The position numbers and the translations under genes are program-made. Shown here piece by piece: positions 44,474 to 53,249 of a stretch of 64,000 bases of DNA (its first letter is position 1; the number at the start of each line of letters is the position of its first letter). Under the pieces are notes generated by a model that ran no database searches, had not been told where the DNA came from, and saw only the letters and a list, made by a program, of their open reading frames with translations. Source of the stretch: Mesoflavibacter sp. Lineage in GTDB: Bacteria; Pseudomonadota; Alphaproteobacteria; UBA8366; Aestuariispiraceae. The stretch is from contig CP051228.1 of assembly GCA_017792345.1 (NCBI GenBank), positions 2,432,501-2,496,500 of the forward strand, given 5' to 3'.

Positions 44474-45121
44474 ATGGCCCGGACCGAACCCGCTGAAACA
44501 TCGGAGAACGCCCCCATACCGGTTTTCGCCCGCAAACTGCCGACGCAGAAACGAAGCCGGGACCGGTTCGAACATATCCTGCGCGTGTCGGAAGAGATTC
44601 TGCGCGAAGTGGGGAGCGACGAGTTCAAGATGAGTGATGTCGTCGACCGGTCGGGCGTCGCGTTCGGATCCCTGTATCAGTATTTCCCGGACAAGACGGC
44701 CATCTTCGGGACCCTGGCTTGCCGTTACAACGAACTCGGCCATGCCTGTGTGCGCGACGGGCTGGCGCCGGTCGCGGCGGAAGGCGAGCTACATCCCGCA
44801 CTGTGCGGCATTGTAGACGGCTATTTTGAGTGCTTTCAGAACGAGCCGGTGATGCGCGATCTCTGGCAGGCGACCCAGGCCGACCGGAACCTCCAGCGAT
44901 TGGACGATGCCGATGTTTCCATTCTGGCGGGGTTTTTGAAGGATTGCCTCATTCGTCTGGACCAATCGCGCGATCCCGATGAATTGCGCACCGGATCCAG
45001 GCTGATCATGGTGCTGATCGCGGCGGCGGTGCGCCACGCCATCACCTTGCCACCGGACGAAGCGCAGCGCAGCCTGGCGATGTTCAAACGCCTGCTGCCG
45101 CGCCGGGTTTCCGATATCTAG
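44474..45121 (+). CDS. TetR/AcrR-family repressor
   Basis: A 215-residue repressor. The helix-turn-helix is at residues 35-75 (EFKMSDVVDRSGVAFGSLYQ, YFPDKTAIFGTL). The C-terminal domain has a Trp and Cys-containing pocket. ATG 44474 has GGAG ahead; the first 25 residues are disordered (proline and glutamate rich). It diverges from the NmrA-like/DUF1772 operon, which it probably represses. Confidence 0.9.
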   Translation: MARTEPAETSENAPIPVFARKLPTQKRSRDRFEHILRVSEEILREVGSDEFKMSDVVDRSGVAFGSLYQYFPDKTAIFGTLACRYNELGHACVRDGLAPVAAEGELHPALCGIVDGYFECFQNEPVMRDLWQATQADRNLQRLDDADVSILAGFLKDCLIRLDQSRDPDELRTGSRLIMVLIAAAVRHAITLPPDEAQRSLAMFKRLLPRRVSDI

Positions 45122-45130
45122 GCAAGGCGG

Positions 45131-46312
45131 TCACTGCCCCTGAACCCGTGGCGCCGCGGCGCGCAACCGGATCGAATCAAGGATGGCCAGCCCGACGCAG
45201 AGGGCCGATGTCAAGGCGCAGGCGGTGAAGCCGAACGCGTCGAATAGCGGGCGGTAGGCCAGGGTTCCGAAAAACAGACTGAGATAGCTGGTCGCGCTGT
45301 AGAGGCCCATGATCGAACCGCCCTGGCGCGGATCGAGCTGGCCAAGCCGCCCCAGAATCAGATTCAGCCCCAAATGGTTCGCGACACCCCACAAGACGCA
45401 GAGCGCAATCAAGACCGGCATCGACCAGACCGTCAGCGACATGGCGACATAGACCGATGCCAGCAAGCAGAAGACCGCAACGGCGACCCGGTCCGGACCG
45501 CGCCGGTCGATGATGCGATCCAACGGCACGGCGAGGCCGAACCCGACACCATAGGCCAAGGACAGAAGGCCGATCGACGCGACCGGCTGGTTCAGAACGG
45601 CTTTCGCATGCGGCCCGATATAAGCGTAGAGCGCGTAGAACGCCGCCATATAGCTGGCGCAGACCAGAAGCGCGCGGCCGATGCCGGGTACGCGCAGCGC
45701 GGTCAGGGGCGTGGATCGCAGAAACGAGCCTGGCGCCGGCGAGTCCTGGGAAACGCCCAACCGCAAGACGACAGCGATCACACCGGCCAATCCTGCCAGA
45801 CCCGCGAAGACAGCCCGCCAATGGGCGAATTCGGCGACCAGCGCGGACAGGCTGACACCCAGAACAAGACTGACCGTCCAGCCGGTAATGACCAGGCCCA
45901 TCGCCTCGCTTTCCCGGCCTTTCGGGGCAATCTGGGCGGTCAGCGCATAAATTGCCGGCAGGGCCATGCCAGCCGCAATCCCGGCCGCGGCCTGGGACAG
46001 ACATAACAGCCAAAGTGTTGGGGCTGCGGCGGCCGCCGCCATCGCGAGAGCCAGTCCACCCATTGCCTGGAACAGCGCCTTGCCCGCGCCGACCTGATCG
46101 ATCCTGGGCGCCAGCGTCAAGGCGCTGCCCGCCGTACCCAGGCCATAACATGCGGCGGCGATCATCACGTCCGCCGCGTCGCTGCCCGGAAAGGACAGGG
46201 CGACGCTGCCGGAAATCGGGCTGAGAACCAGGGAGTTCGAGCCGATCACCGATACGGCGGCCAGCAGGACGGATAGAAGCCCATAAGGCATTGTGTTGCT
46301 CCGGAAAATCAT
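45131..46312 (-). CDS. MFS transporter (probable drug/metabolite exporter)
   Basis: A 393-residue major facilitator with 12 hydrophobic segments, of the DHA1 drug:proton antiporter type (pattern GYGLGTAGSAL-like in segment 2 and GRESEAMGLVITGWTVSLVL between helices 4 and 5). AGGAG lies before the ATG at 46312. It diverges from the Lrp/AsnC gene over only 47 bases, so the Lrp protein probably controls it. Confidence 0.9.
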   Translation of the reverse strand: MIFRSNTMPYGLLSVLLAAVSVIGSNSLVLSPISGSVALSFPGSDAADVMIAAACYGLGTAGSALTLAPRIDQVGAGKALFQAMGGLALAMAAAAAAPTLWLLCLSQAAAGIAAGMALPAIYALTAQIAPKGRESEAMGLVITGWTVSLVLGVSLSALVAEFAHWRAVFAGLAGLAGVIAVVLRLGVSQDSPAPGSFLRSTPLTALRVPGIGRALLVCASYMAAFYALYAYIGPHAKAVLNQPVASIGLLSLAYGVGFGLAVPLDRIIDRRGPDRVAVAVFCLLASVYVAMSLTVWSMPVLIALCVLWGVANHLGLNLILGRLGQLDPRQGGSIMGLYSATSYLSLFFGTLAYRPLFDAFGFTACALTSALCVGLAILDSIRLRAAAPRVQGQ

Positions 46313-46359
46313 TATGGCATTCTCCTAATCGACGAATGATGTTCTGAGGAGAAGAAAAA

Positions 46360-46902
46360 ATGCCGAATGAAATAAATTCGAATGGCGTTCGGACGCGGGC
46401 TGGAAAAACAGTCGGAATCGACCCGTTGGACCGAAAAATATTAGGTGAGCTGAGCCGCGGTACCGATGTCGGTTATGCCGAATTGGGAGAGCGCGTCGGC
46501 CTGTCTGCCCCGGCGGTCCACGAACGGGTCAAGCGCCTGCGGGCCTCCGGGGTGATCAAGAACACTGTCGCGATCGTCGACGGACCGGCGGTCGGCAAAC
46601 CGCTTCTCGCCTTTATCCATGTCGACACGACCGGCTGGGGCAAGACGGCCGGGCTGATGGACTTGGCCGCCCTTCCGGAGATCGAGGAGGTCCATTCCGT
46701 GACCGGTGACACCTGCATGTTGCTGAAGGTACGTGTGGCCAGCAGCGTCGCCCTGGAAAGCCTGCTCGCCAAACTCTACGATCTGCCGGAAATCCGCGGC
46801 ACCCGCACCTATGTGGTCCTGTCCACCTATTTGGAGCGCCCGCCGCAGCCGGAGATCACCGAAAACCTGCTGCACCCGCCGGCCCTGAAGCCTGCCCAGT
46901 GA
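46360..46902 (+). CDS. Lrp/AsnC-family transcriptional regulator
   Basis: A 180-residue regulator. The helix-turn-helix is at residues 18-68 (IDPLDRKILGELSRGTDVGY, AELGERVGLSAPAVHERVKR) and the ligand-binding RAM domain from 75, with the gly-rich EVHSVTGDTCMLLKVRV. Such proteins sense amino acids; a divergent MFS exporter suggests an exported amino acid or derivative. ATG 46360 has GAGGAG ahead. Its stop overlaps the GTG of the next short gene. Confidence 0.92.
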   Translation: MPNEINSNGVRTRAGKTVGIDPLDRKILGELSRGTDVGYAELGERVGLSAPAVHERVKRLRASGVIKNTVAIVDGPAVGKPLLAFIHVDTTGWGKTAGLMDLAALPEIEEVHSVTGDTCMLLKVRVASSVALESLLAKLYDLPEIRGTRTYVVLSTYLERPPQPEITENLLHPPALKPAQ

Positions 46903-47069
46903 CCGGCGTTGTGACGGTTTGCCTTCCCGGGCACGAAACCGGTTGCGAGATGCGGCTGGTCGAAGACGGGCTTTACTTCGACCCGGAAGACCGCGCGGCT
47001 GCTCATCGTGGAGGCTGGAGCCATATGCTGGACGGGCTCGGTCGATACCTTGATTCCGGAAACCGGTAG
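46899..47069 (+). pseudogene. C-terminal fragment of an SRPBCC protein
   Basis: A 56-residue frame starting GTG at 46899, overlapping the Lrp stop as GTGA, and ending TAG at 47067-47069. It reads VTGVVTVCLPGHETGCEM, then LVEDGLYFDPEDRA and HRGGWSHMLDGLGRYLDSGN. The second half matches the closing strand-helix of AHSA1-type SRPBCC proteins (the HxxGWxxMLDxLxxYL pattern). About 90 N-terminal residues are missing, so it is either a truncated remnant or a small coupled protein. I favour a remnant. Confidence 0.55.
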
Positions 47070-47090
47070 GAACCGAAAACCTCAGAACAC

Positions 47091-47128
47091 CGAACGGATC
47101 CTCGGCCGGTCTGCCGCGGGTCCGTTCG
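47091..47128 (+). other. Hairpin upstream of the Rieske gene
   Basis: Eight-base arms CGAACGGA (47091-47098) and TCCGTTCG (47121-47128). No T tract follows, so it may be a Rho-aided stop for the Lrp unit or a leader structure. The following 70 bases are AT-rich (TTATTTATTTTATAT) and probably hold the promoter of the Rieske operon. Confidence 0.4.
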
Positions 47129-47211
47129 ACCGCCCACGGAAATTTCCGAGTGACAAATCGCGTCGACTTATTTATTTTATATGAACGCTCAAAGAAATTA
47201 GTGGTGCGATT

Positions 47212-48432
47212 ATGACCAGCGCAGCGACGAATGTTCAGGTGCCTTCCGATTGGGATCGCGGGGGCTTACCCGCCTGGACCTATCACAATGAAGAGCTGAC
47301 GGAGATCGAGAAGGAAGTTCTCTTCCGCCGGCACTGGCAACTGGCTTGCCATGTCTCAAACGTTCCGAATCCGGGCGACTATCTTTGCTTCGACATGGTC
47401 GGAGAGCGCGCCGTCATCATGCATGGCGACGATGGCCAGATCCGCGCCTTCCACAATCTGTGCCGGCATCGCGGCTCCCGGGTCCTGCCGAACGAGCAGG
47501 GGACCTGCAAACGGGTGATCACCTGTCCGTTCCATGGTTGGAGTTATGGGACCGATGGAACACTGCGCAACCCGGCCGTGCCGGACAGCCTGCCGCAACT
47601 GGACAAGGTCAAGCATGGCTTGAAGCCGATCGAGTTGGAAATCTGGATGGGCTTCGTCTTCATCCGGTTCAAGGAAGGCGATCAGCCGCCGATTTCCGAA
47701 CTGATGAAACGTCACGAGGCCGAGGTCGCGCCGTATTTGCCGGAAACCATGGTGCCCGCCTATGACAGCATCTGGTCCCAAGAAATGGACGTGAACTGGA
47801 AGGCCGTGCGCGACGTCGACAATGAAGGCTATCACGTGCCGATGGCGCATCCGGGCCTGCAGGATCTGTACGGAAAGCACTATGTCGACGAGCCGATGAT
47901 CGACGGGACAAACCGGTCCGTGGGTCCGTTTACGGAAACCGACGGGCGTCTGTGGAGCGTGAAGAACTATAAGAAGATATTGCCCGACCGGCCCAATCTG
48001 CCGGCCGAAAGCAAGCGCGCGTGGCTGTATCTGGGCATCTTCCCAAACACCGTGATCGGGTTCTATCCGGACAGCATGATCTTCTATCACGAATATCCGG
48101 TTGCCGCCGGCAAGACGATCCAGCGCGGTACGACCTATCGCTATGCCGACGAGGACCGTCAGCTTCGCGTGGCGCGGTACCTGTCGGAGCGCATCGACCG
48201 CATCACCGTCGAAGAGGACACGCAGCTGATCAAATGGAGCTGCGAGGCGATGCAATCGAGTGCTTTTGACGGGATCATTCTTTCCGATAGGGAATATGGC
48301 GTCCGGTGCTATCATGACGCCTTGCGGGATCGCATTCCGGTGATGAACGAAGAACAGGCGCCGGCATTCAATCAAGTCGCCGCGGTCAACGCGGCCTATG
48401 GGGATCGCAAGGCCGCCGCAGTGGCGGAATAG
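47212..48432 (+). CDS. Rieske oxygenase alpha subunit, quaternary-amine type
   Basis: A 406-residue non-haem iron oxygenase. The Rieske [2Fe-2S] ligands are Cys84 and His86 (NLCRHRGSRV) and Cys105 and His108 (TCPFHGWSYG). The mononuclear iron site is DVDNEGYHVPMAH, with His208 and His213. At the position that bridges the two metal centres there is Glu205, not the usual Asp; carnitine monooxygenase CntA also has Glu there. This points to a C-N bond cleaving or N-demethylating enzyme rather than an arene dioxygenase. A reductase partner is not encoded nearby. The gene starts an operon with the ABC permeases and ATPase. ATG 47212 lacks a strong ribosome site. Confidence 0.88.
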   Translation: MTSAATNVQVPSDWDRGGLPAWTYHNEELTEIEKEVLFRRHWQLACHVSNVPNPGDYLCFDMVGERAVIMHGDDGQIRAFHNLCRHRGSRVLPNEQGTCKRVITCPFHGWSYGTDGTLRNPAVPDSLPQLDKVKHGLKPIELEIWMGFVFIRFKEGDQPPISELMKRHEAEVAPYLPETMVPAYDSIWSQEMDVNWKAVRDVDNEGYHVPMAHPGLQDLYGKHYVDEPMIDGTNRSVGPFTETDGRLWSVKNYKKILPDRPNLPAESKRAWLYLGIFPNTVIGFYPDSMIFYHEYPVAAGKTIQRGTTYRYADEDRQLRVARYLSERIDRITVEEDTQLIKWSCEAMQSSAFDGIILSDREYGVRCYHDALRDRIPVMNEEQAPAFNQVAAVNAAYGDRKAAAVAE

Positions 48433-48452
48433 GTAAAGGGGGCAGGGGATAG

Positions 48453-49385
48453 GTGACGACGGCAGCGGAAGATATCGATCCATCCATAGGAAGGCCGCGG
48501 CCGTCGCGGCAATCCTGGTTCAGTAAGATAATCCGGAAAGAAGGCGTGCGGGGCTTCGCGCTGATGAGCCCCACCTTCTTCTATGCCCTGCTTCTGCTGG
48601 CGGTGCCGGTCGCGGTGACCATCACCTTCAGCTTCTGGACCCAGACCTATCTGGACCTGGATACGACCTTCACCCTGGCCAATTATCAGGAAGTCTGGTC
48701 GAAACCGATCTACCGCGTCCTGATGTTCCGGTCCCTGACCATCGCCGCGATCGTCACCGCGGTTACGGTGATCCTCGCCTATCCCTTGGCCTACTACATC
48801 TCCTTTCACGTCAAGGAACGCCAGGCGCTGTGGATCTTTCTGATCACGATCCCGTTCTGGACCAGCTATCTGCTGCGCATTTTCGCCTGGAAGCTGATCC
48901 TGGGCTATAACGGTGTGATCAATTCCACACTGATGGAATTGGGCATCATCGGCGAGCCGCTGGAATTCATCCTGCACAATGCGAACGCGGTCGTAATGAC
49001 CCTGTCCCATGCGTGGCTGCCCTTCGCCATTCTGCCGATCTTCGTTTCGCTTCAGAAGATCGACCGCAGCTTGCTGGAGGCGGCGAACGATCTCGGGGAC
49101 GGGCCGGTCATGCGCTTCCTGCGGGTCACCTTGCCGCTGTCGCTGCCCGGTGTGATCGCGGCGTCGCTGATCGTCTTTATCCCGACCATCGGCGATTATG
49201 TGACCCCCCGCCTGGTCGGCGGCAGCGACGGGTTGATGATCGCCAATATGATCCAGGTCCAGTTCGGCAAGGCCAATAACTGGCCGCTGGGGGCGGCGCT
49301 GGCGATGACCTCCATGCTGCTGGTCACCGCAGTTTCCGTCGCCTTCATTCTGGTCGCGCGGTTCTTGGGAGGGCGCGTCCGATGA
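48453..49385 (+). CDS. PotB/PotH-type ABC permease
   Basis: A 310-residue membrane subunit with six predicted helices, the first at residues 34-55 (ALMSPTFFYALLLLAVPVAV). The EAA loop that docks to the ATPase is EAANDLGDGPVMRFLRVTLP. The start is GTG at 48453 with GGGGAT ahead; it follows the Rieske gene by 20 bases. Together with the next two genes and the binding protein at 52127-53194 it forms one importer of the polyamine/opine/osmolyte type. Confidence 0.9.
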   Translation: MTTAAEDIDPSIGRPRPSRQSWFSKIIRKEGVRGFALMSPTFFYALLLLAVPVAVTITFSFWTQTYLDLDTTFTLANYQEVWSKPIYRVLMFRSLTIAAIVTAVTVILAYPLAYYISFHVKERQALWIFLITIPFWTSYLLRIFAWKLILGYNGVINSTLMELGIIGEPLEFILHNANAVVMTLSHAWLPFAILPIFVSLQKIDRSLLEAANDLGDGPVMRFLRVTLPLSLPGVIAASLIVFIPTIGDYVTPRLVGGSDGLMIANMIQVQFGKANNWPLGAALAMTSMLLVTAVSVAFILVARFLGGRVR

Positions 49386-50182
49386 AAATCAAGTTCCTGA
49401 CGATCTATGCCGTCGGCTTCATGATCTTTCTGTATCTGCCGGTTCTGTTCCTGCCGATCTTCTCGTTCAACGACAGTGCCATCGTCGCCTTTCCCCTGAA
49501 GGGCTTCACCCTGCAATGGTACGAGAATCTGGCGAACGAACCGGGCATGCATCAGGCGCTTATCAACAGCCTGAAAGTCGGAATCGCCACCAGCGTCATT
49601 TCCACCATCCTGGGGATCTGCGGTGCCAGGGCGGTGACGCGGTATGAGTTCTTCGCCAAGAAATCGATCACCAGCTTTGTCATGCTGCCCCTGGTCCTGC
49701 CGGAAATCCTGGTCGCGATCTCCATGCTGGTCGTGCTGCTTCAGCTCGGGTTCAGCTTGTCGCTGATCAGCGTGGCGCTGGGCCATATCCTGATGTGCGT
49801 GCCATTTTCCATGGCGATCCTGATATCCAGTTTCGAAGGCTTCGATCAAAGCCTCGAGGAAGCTTCCATGGATCTGGGTGAAGGGCCGCTGATGACCTTC
49901 TTCAGGGTCACCCTGCCGGTCGTGGCGCCGGGTATCGTTTCCAGCTTGCTGATCACCTTCACGATTTCGCTGGACGAATTCATCGTAGCCTTCTTCCTCA
50001 GCGGCACGGAACCGACCCTGCCGATCTTCATCTGGGGGCAGTTGCGCTTCATCGCCAAGCTGCCCAACATCCTGGCCCTGGGCAGTCTGATGCTTCTCGC
50101 ATCCTTCATCCTGCTCTGTGCGGCCGAATATTTCCGCCGGCGCGCGCAGCGCCGCACCGGTACCGAGGATTCTGTCATATGA
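49382..50182 (+). CDS. PotC/PotI-type ABC permease
   Basis: A 266-residue membrane subunit with six predicted helices (first: FMIFLYLPVLFLPIFSFNDS). The EAA loop is EASMDLGEGPLMTFFRVTLP. The ATG at 49382 overlaps the stop of the previous permease (ATGA), and the stop overlaps the ATPase start in the same way. Confidence 0.9.
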   Translation: MKIKFLTIYAVGFMIFLYLPVLFLPIFSFNDSAIVAFPLKGFTLQWYENLANEPGMHQALINSLKVGIATSVISTILGICGARAVTRYEFFAKKSITSFVMLPLVLPEILVAISMLVVLLQLGFSLSLISVALGHILMCVPFSMAILISSFEGFDQSLEEASMDLGEGPLMTFFRVTLPVVAPGIVSSLLITFTISLDEFIVAFFLSGTEPTLPIFIWGQLRFIAKLPNILALGSLMLLASFILLCAAEYFRRRAQRRTGTEDSVI

Positions 50183-51264
50183 GCACACATCCGATCATTC
50201 AGGTTCGCGACGTCTCCCGGCTGTTCGGGGCCTTCACGGCGCTGGACAATATCAGCGTCGACATCCGCGGCGGCGAGTTCTTCTCTCTGCTGGGACCGTC
50301 GGGCTGCGGCAAGACAACCTTGCTGCGGATGATCGCCGGCTTCGACGACCCGACCCATGGCGATATTCTGATCGACGGGCAACCCATGGCGGGCGTTCCG
50401 GCAAACCGGCGGCCGACGAACATGGTGTTCCAATCTTATGCCGTGTTCCCGCACCTCACCGTCGCTCAGAATGTCGCCTATGGCTTACGCCGCCAGCGTC
50501 TGGACAAGGCGGAAAAGGCCAGTCGCGTGCAGAAAGCGCTGGAGCAGGTGGGCCTAGGGGCATTGGGGGAACGGCGGTCCAACGAATTGTCGGGCGGCCA
50601 ACGCCAGCGTGTCGCGTTGGCCCGCGCCTTGATCATGCGCCCGAAAGTGCTGCTGCTCGACGAGCCGCTCTCGGCGCTGGACAAGAAGCTGCGCGAGCAT
50701 ATGCAGGTCGAGCTGCGTCAGCTTCAGCGGCAGGTCGGCATCACCTTCATTCTGGTCACCCATGACCAGGAGGAGGCGTTGACCATGTCCGACCGGATTG
50801 CCGTCATGTTCAACGGCGACATTGCCCAATGCGATACGCCGGAACAGATCTATCAGCATCCGAAGAGCCGCGCCGTGGCGGAATTCATCGGCGGGATGAA
50901 CTTCCTGGATGCCCGGATGACGGCGCGCAACGGCAAGACGGTCACGGTCGATGCAGCCTGTTTCGGCCGGGTCGAAATCGAAAACCCTCATGGACAGGAT
51001 TTCGCCTCGGACATCACCGTCGGGGTCCGTCCGGAGCGCCTGACCCTTCTGATCGACGACAACGATCGGGCGGAACATGAAATGTCCGGCCAGATCGTTG
51101 ATGCGTCCTATTACGGCGACATGACCTATTACTCGATCTCGGTCGACGGCCGGGACGAGCCAATCACCGTGTCGATGCGCAACACGGTCGGCCGCCGCAT
51201 TCTGGCGTCGCAGGAATCCGTACGGATCGGGTGGGGACCGGAAAGTCTGGTCCCGCTCTCCTGA
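50179..51264 (+). CDS. PotA/PotG-type ABC transporter ATPase
   Basis: A 361-residue ATP-binding subunit: Walker [14 protein letters not shown], signature LSGGQRQRVALARAL, Walker [14 protein letters not shown]-loop in [10 protein letters not shown], and a C-terminal TOBE domain (about residues 280-355). It is the last gene of the Rieske operon. The stop is 9 bases from the stop of the convergent methyltransferase gene, with no terminator visible between them. Confidence 0.9.
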   Translation: MSTHPIIQVRDVSRLFGAFTALDNISVDIRGGEFFSLLGPSGCGKTTLLRMIAGFDDPTHGDILIDGQPMAGVPANRRPTNMVFQSYAVFPHLTVAQNVAYGLRRQRLDKAEKASRVQKALEQVGLGALGERRSNELSGGQRQRVALARALIMRPKVLLLDEPLSALDKKLREHMQVELRQLQRQVGITFILVTHDQEEALTMSDRIAVMFNGDIAQCDTPEQIYQHPKSRAVAEFIGGMNFLDARMTARNGKTVTVDAACFGRVEIENPHGQDFASDITVGVRPERLTLLIDDNDRAEHEMSGQIVDASYYGDMTYYSISVDGRDEPITVSMRNTVGRRILASQESVRIGWGPESLVPLS

Positions 51265-51273
51265 TCCGTTCCC

Positions 51274-52053
51274 TTATCGGGGTTTGACCGCGCGGAAATG
51301 GTGCGGGCAATGTTCGCCCGATCGCAGCACGATCAGCATCGCCCGCCAGGTTTCGATCATACCACCCAGATCCGCCTCCCCGATCGCATCGACGAAAATC
51401 GGTTGTTCGGGGCCGGTCAGGCGGTCCAGCTCCTGCTGGGCGACATCGCGATACCAGGGATTGCGATTGGCCAGACTGACGTCGACGAAGCCCGCCGCCG
51501 TCAGCGCCTTTTCGTATCGCGACGGAGAGGCCATGCCGAAATCCAGATCCTCCTTCGCGATGTAGTCCGCCATCTCCGGCGAGGGCGCGCCGTCATGAGA
51601 GATCAGCCAGTCCGACGCGGCGAAAATCCCGCCCGGGCGTAAAACCCGGAAGGCGTCCTTGGCCAGGCTTTCCTTGTCCGGGATATGGACGATGGCGTCC
51701 TTGCTGAACACCATGTCGACCGACCCGTCTTCCATTGGCAGGGGACCCGGTGTCACCTGCCGGATTTCGACCCGGTTGGACAGGCCGGCACGGTCGACCA
51801 TCCTACGGGCATGGGTGCAGACCGATGCCTCGACGTCGAGTCCGATGACCTTGGCCGCGTTGTAGTCCCGCGCCAGGGCGATGGTGACGCCGCCGGCACC
51901 GCTGCCGATATCGACGACTGTCTTCCCGGACAGGTCCAACCCGTCGAGAAGCCGCTCGACCTCCGCCGGGCCGCCGGGGGACAGATAGCCCTCCCCCCAC
52001 AGCGCCTCCAGGAAGGCGATATGCCGGTCGTCGTAGTTTTCGTCGCTGGTCAT
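51274..52053 (-). CDS. Class I SAM-dependent methyltransferase, phosphoethanolamine-MT-like
   Basis: A 259-residue methyltransferase. Motif I is VVDIGSGAGGVTIAL (about residues 45-60), with the acidic post I residue in VIGLDVEASV and FSKDAIVHIPDKE as motif II/III. The opening YDDRHIAFLEALWGEGYLSP resembles phosphoethanolamine and phosphatidylethanolamine N-methyltransferases and related enzymes. In this operon it may methylate an amine or recycle a methyl group, but that is inference. Start 52053 (MTSDEN); the longer frame runs into a hairpin and the binding-protein gene. It is the last gene of the minus-strand operon. Confidence 0.8.
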   Translation of the reverse strand: MTSDENYDDRHIAFLEALWGEGYLSPGGPAEVERLLDGLDLSGKTVVDIGSGAGGVTIALARDYNAAKVIGLDVEASVCTHARRMVDRAGLSNRVEIRQVTPGPLPMEDGSVDMVFSKDAIVHIPDKESLAKDAFRVLRPGGIFAASDWLISHDGAPSPEMADYIAKEDLDFGMASPSRYEKALTAAGFVDVSLANRNPWYRDVAQQELDRLTGPEQPIFVDAIGEADLGGMIETWRAMLIVLRSGEHCPHHFRAVKPR

Positions 52054-52070
52054 GGCGTCCCTCCAAATGC

Positions 52071-52104
52071 GTACGGCCGCCCCGAAACTCCGGAGCGGCC
52101 GTGC
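52071..52104 (-). terminator. Hairpin between the binding-protein and methyltransferase genes
   Basis: Ten-pair stem GTACGGCCGC (52071-52080) and GCGGCCGTGC (52095-52104), one G-T pair, with a 14-base loop. Only GCATTT follows on the minus strand, so termination may be partial. It probably lets the binding protein be made in excess over the methyltransferase. Confidence 0.55.
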
Positions 52105-52126
52105 GAGTATAGCGTGGTTGCGGAAA

Positions 52127-53194
52127 TCAGAAGCCGGCTTTGATTTGCTCAAACTCGGCGATCATCTTTTCGCGCAGTTCATAGGGCACCGGTGCCTGCC
52201 ACAGGGTCTTCGATTTGAAGGCCTCCAGATTGCTGTAGCCCATGCTGTCCAGTACCGCCGGATCGACCTTGTCCAGGCCGGCCTGATTCGAATGGCCATA
52301 GCCCCAGGCGTTGACCATGTAGTCGGCGGACTTTTCGGACAGGAAGGCGTTCACATAGTCATAGGCCTTGTCGTCGCTGCCTTCGCCATTGGTCAGTTTC
52401 GCGAAGCCGCAGACCCAGGTCGAAAGGCCTTCTTCGGTATCGCGCTTCATGGCGACCGGGTGCCCTTCGGCCTGCATCGTCACCGGGGTTTCGTTCCAGG
52501 CCCAGGCCAGGGAAACCTCGCCCGCCGACATCGACTGCGCCAGCGTGGCGCCGTCCTGCCAGTAGAAGCGGACATTCTGGTGAACCTTGCGCAGGAAGTC
52601 GGACGCCGCCTGGAACTGCTCGTCCGTCGCCTTGGTCCAATCGGTGACGCCGACGGCCAGGAAGCCCAGGGCATAGGCGTCGTCGACATTGTCGCCGACC
52701 GAGATCTTGCCCTGGAATTTCGGATCGGCGAAGGCCTGCAGGGAACCGACTTCGGATTCATCGATCATGTCCGTTCGATAGACCAGGGCGGTGTTGCCCC
52801 AATCGACCGGAACGAACCAGACCTTACCGTCCTCGTTGAAGCCCTTCATGTCGCGCAGGCCCGGGATCAGCGTATCGAAGGCGGTGATCTTTGCGGGGTC
52901 CATCGGCTCGATCAGGCCGGCATCCTTCCAACGCTCGACGCTTTGCGAACAGGGATGGCCCAAATCCGCCTTGAACCCGGCGCGCAGTTTCTGGAAGGCT
53001 TCTTCCTCGTCCCCGAAATAGGCGAAGGTCGGCGACGCGCCGTATTGTTCGATATAGGCGGTGTGGAATTCAGGGTCGCCGTATCCCGACCAGTCGAAGA
53101 CGATCAAGTCGCCGTCCTGGGCCGACGCGGCCCCGGCGGTGAAAGCGATGGCTGTCGCGGCGAGCACGGCCGCGCGTATCGACGTTATCTTCAT
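52127..53194 (-). CDS. Periplasmic substrate-binding protein, PotD-like
   Basis: A 355-residue periplasmic binding protein. The signal peptide MKITSIRAAVLAATAIAFTA ends AASAQDGD. The mature start LIVFDWSGYGDPEFHTAYIE is PotD/opine-binding-like. Ligand-pocket residues include WQDGATLAQSMSAGEVSL and AWAWNETPV, with aromatic residues suited to a cationic ligand. The only transporter components nearby are the permeases and ATPase on the other strand, so it supplies their substrate. It is preceded on the same strand by the aminotransferase gene (gap 55 bases) and by GGGAG before the start. Confidence 0.88.
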   Translation of the reverse strand: MKITSIRAAVLAATAIAFTAGAASAQDGDLIVFDWSGYGDPEFHTAYIEQYGASPTFAYFGDEEEAFQKLRAGFKADLGHPCSQSVERWKDAGLIEPMDPAKITAFDTLIPGLRDMKGFNEDGKVWFVPVDWGNTALVYRTDMIDESEVGSLQAFADPKFQGKISVGDNVDDAYALGFLAVGVTDWTKATDEQFQAASDFLRKVHQNVRFYWQDGATLAQSMSAGEVSLAWAWNETPVTMQAEGHPVAMKRDTEEGLSTWVCGFAKLTNGEGSDDKAYDYVNAFLSEKSADYMVNAWGYGHSNQAGLDKVDPAVLDSMGYSNLEAFKSKTLWQAPVPYELREKMIAEFEQIKAGF

Positions 53195-53249
53195 ACTTCA
53201 TTCTCCCAGTTCAGTTGGTCCCTAGTATCCCCACCCTTGCTAGGCGGTG

